Shown here: positions 63,361 to 64,000 of the stretch, piece after piece | Position numbering within the stretch: position 1 is the stretch's first letter | Layout: every line of letters starts with the position of its first letter | Assembly: GCA_004154925.1 (NCBI GenBank) | Contig: QJNS01000021.1 | Location: forward strand, 434,001 to 498,000 | From: Monosporascus cannonballus | Lineage: Eukaryota > Ascomycota > Sordariomycetes > Xylariales | Reading direction: 5' to 3' | DNA length: 64,000 nucleotides | Notes under the pieces: model-generated | Database searches by the model: none | Told to the model about the DNA's origin: nothing | The model's input: the letters and a program-made list of their open reading frames with translations, nothing else | Translations under genes and position numbers: made by a program

Positions 63361-63419
63361 ATTGTTAATTAATCGGAAAACTTTTTTGATAGGAGGTAAA
63401 TCGTTTATTCTAATTACTA

Positions 63420-64000
63420 AGATGACCCCCCCATCCGCGCTCCACCCCATTAACGCTCCACCCAATTTTGAAGCCATCGCCACAACAACCTCTCCATACA
63501 AATAACAATATCTCAATAACCACTTAATCAATTGATTCCATACTAAATAGAGCGTACAATGATGCAATCCAGTTCCACCTCGCTATCTTTTTCGCTTTCG
63601 GAAGGCTCGTTTTGCTGTTGATATTTCCGAGTGACGGTGGAGCGTCCCTTCGCAGGGGCCTTCAGCCCTACTTTCACCTTCTTGACCGAGATCATCTTCA
63701 CGAAATCCTTATTTGGTTCGGACTGCACCTTCCCACGCTTCTTGGGCTTCGCTTTTTCAAGGGCTGCAGTTAATTGGCTGTTATGAACCTCGGCGGCGGA
63801 GAGCTTGGCGGTTTTATCGTCAAGGGCCTTGGCGAACTTGCGGAACAAGAGGCGTACGGTAGGATTCCCGTACGTTGGATCAACTCCCACCAGGGATTTT
63901 TCGAGCCGGGTTAATTCCCTAGATGATTTGGGCGTTTTGATACCTAAAGCAGCCATCTGGCCAAAGAAATCAGGGCGTTCTGTGGTACGAATCGATCTTG
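63420..64000 (-). mobile_element. Pogo-like transposon, copy 3, apparently unmutated, partial
   Basis: Begins right after TA (63,418-63,419) with AGATGACCCCCCCATCC and ATTAACGCTCCACCCAATTT, matching the 3' inverted repeat of copy 1 reversed. It has normal base composition throughout. The element continues past the window edge. It interrupts the chromovirus 5' leader. Confidence 0.85.
63543..64000 (-). CDS. Pogo-type transposase, C-terminal part (5' end outside window)
   Basis: An open minus-strand frame from the window edge to a stop at 63,543. It covers at least the last 150 residues of the transposase, after the catalytic domain: FFGQMAALGIKTPKSSRELT, a YGNPTVRLLFRKFAKALDDK helix, a basic stretch (KAKPKKRGK) and a Ser/Glu-rich tail. 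Met at 63,956 is internal: the frame is open upstream and copy 1 shows homology beyond it. Codons are GC-normal and no stop interrupts it. Copy 1 carries the same C-terminus in damaged form (42,474-42,815). Whether the catalytic part is intact cannot be seen here. Confidence 0.8.
   Translation of the reverse strand, partial: RSIRTTERPDFFGQMAALGIKTPKSSRELTRLEKSLVGVDPTYGNPTVRLLFRKFAKALDDKTAKLSAAEVHNSQLTAALEKAKPKKRGKVQSEPNKDFVKMISVKKVKVGLKAPAKGRSTVTRKYQQQNEPSESEKDSEVELDCIIVRSI

Larger units (their letters stand above)
11061..63417. repeat. AT-rich, RIP-mutated transposon compartment
   Basis: From about 11,060 the sequence turns abruptly AT-rich and stays so for some 52 kb. It contains no intact host gene. 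Recognisable retrotransposon and transposase frames are riddled with TAA/TAG stops where Gln or Trp codons are expected, and repeat copies differ mostly by C/T and G/A transitions. The remaining C is mostly in CpG or CpC, with CpA and CpT scarce. These are the marks of repeat-induced point mutation, the genome defence of filamentous ascomycetes. Nearly all ATG-initiated frames in this stretch are chance frames of AT-rich DNA. Confidence 0.9.
56677..63417 (-). mobile_element. Chromovirus (Ty3-type, chromodomain), lightly RIP-mutated
   Basis: Runs leftward from the gag start at 63,360 to the LTR at 56,677, so at least 6.7 kb. Gag, protease, RT, RNase H, integrase and chromodomain follow in order and can be read almost continuously, with occasional stops. 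It interrupts family-B element 2 on the left and is itself interrupted by a pogo-like element at 63,418-63,419 in its 5' leader. An antisense frame lies between the chromodomain and the 3' LTR. Confidence 0.88.

Noticed and set aside
11061..63417. CRISPR array or bacterial origin for the AT-rich repeats
   Set aside because: No regularly spaced direct repeats with unique spacers; repeats are LTR and inverted-repeat transposon ends, and the genes have spliceosomal introns.

Overview
The window looks like part of a filamentous ascomycete (Pezizomycotina) chromosome. The recognisable genes have short GT-AG introns of about 50-90 bp. They encode families common in these fungi: a FAD monooxygenase, a D-lactate dehydrogenase-like enzyme and a secreted M28 peptidase. 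About 52 kb of the window is an AT-rich, transposon-derived compartment with the signature of repeat-induced point mutation (RIP): C-to-T and G-to-A transitions that create stop codons. No species is claimed.

Gene-bearing part (1 to about 11,060, roughly balanced base composition). A three-exon flavin-dependent oxidoreductase with a C-terminal DUF6314-like domain (674-3080, +) converges on an intronless D-lactate dehydrogenase-like gene (3592-4611, -). A four-exon M28B/glutamate carboxypeptidase II-like secreted metallopeptidase follows (6102-8420, +), then one small hypothetical ORF (10649-10960, +). The gaps between them (4612-6101 and 8421-10648) hold nothing I can support.

AT-rich part (about 11,061-63,417). 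The composition changes abruptly near 11,060 and no intact host gene is visible beyond it. The recognisable content is nested LTR retrotransposons (Ty3 type, several with chromodomain-like ends) and pogo-like DNA transposons. Element A (17,355-22,993, -) has two 190-bp LTRs and a perfect ATTTC target duplication. It lies inside an older + strand element whose LTR cores are at about 11,995 and 24,181. Element B (32,559-39,433, -) has LTRs of 395 and 396 bp. A complete but dead pogo element (41,000-42,932) and two solo LTRs with perfect 5-bp target duplications (43,003-43,208 and 45,057-45,180) follow. A roughly 2-kb core at 29,350-31,340 is almost pure A/T.

The right end is a nested stack. A dead pogo copy (52,831-53,932) is cut by a family-B retroelement (53,933-56,676). 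That is cut by a lightly mutated chromovirus (56,677-63,417, -), which is itself cut by an apparently unmutated pogo-like element running off the window (63,420-64,000, -). Mutational damage falls with nesting depth. The chromovirus, and apparently element B, also carry a coiled-coil reading frame antisense to pol beside the 3' LTR. In the chromovirus this frame also has a cysteine cluster. It is the most unusual feature of the window.
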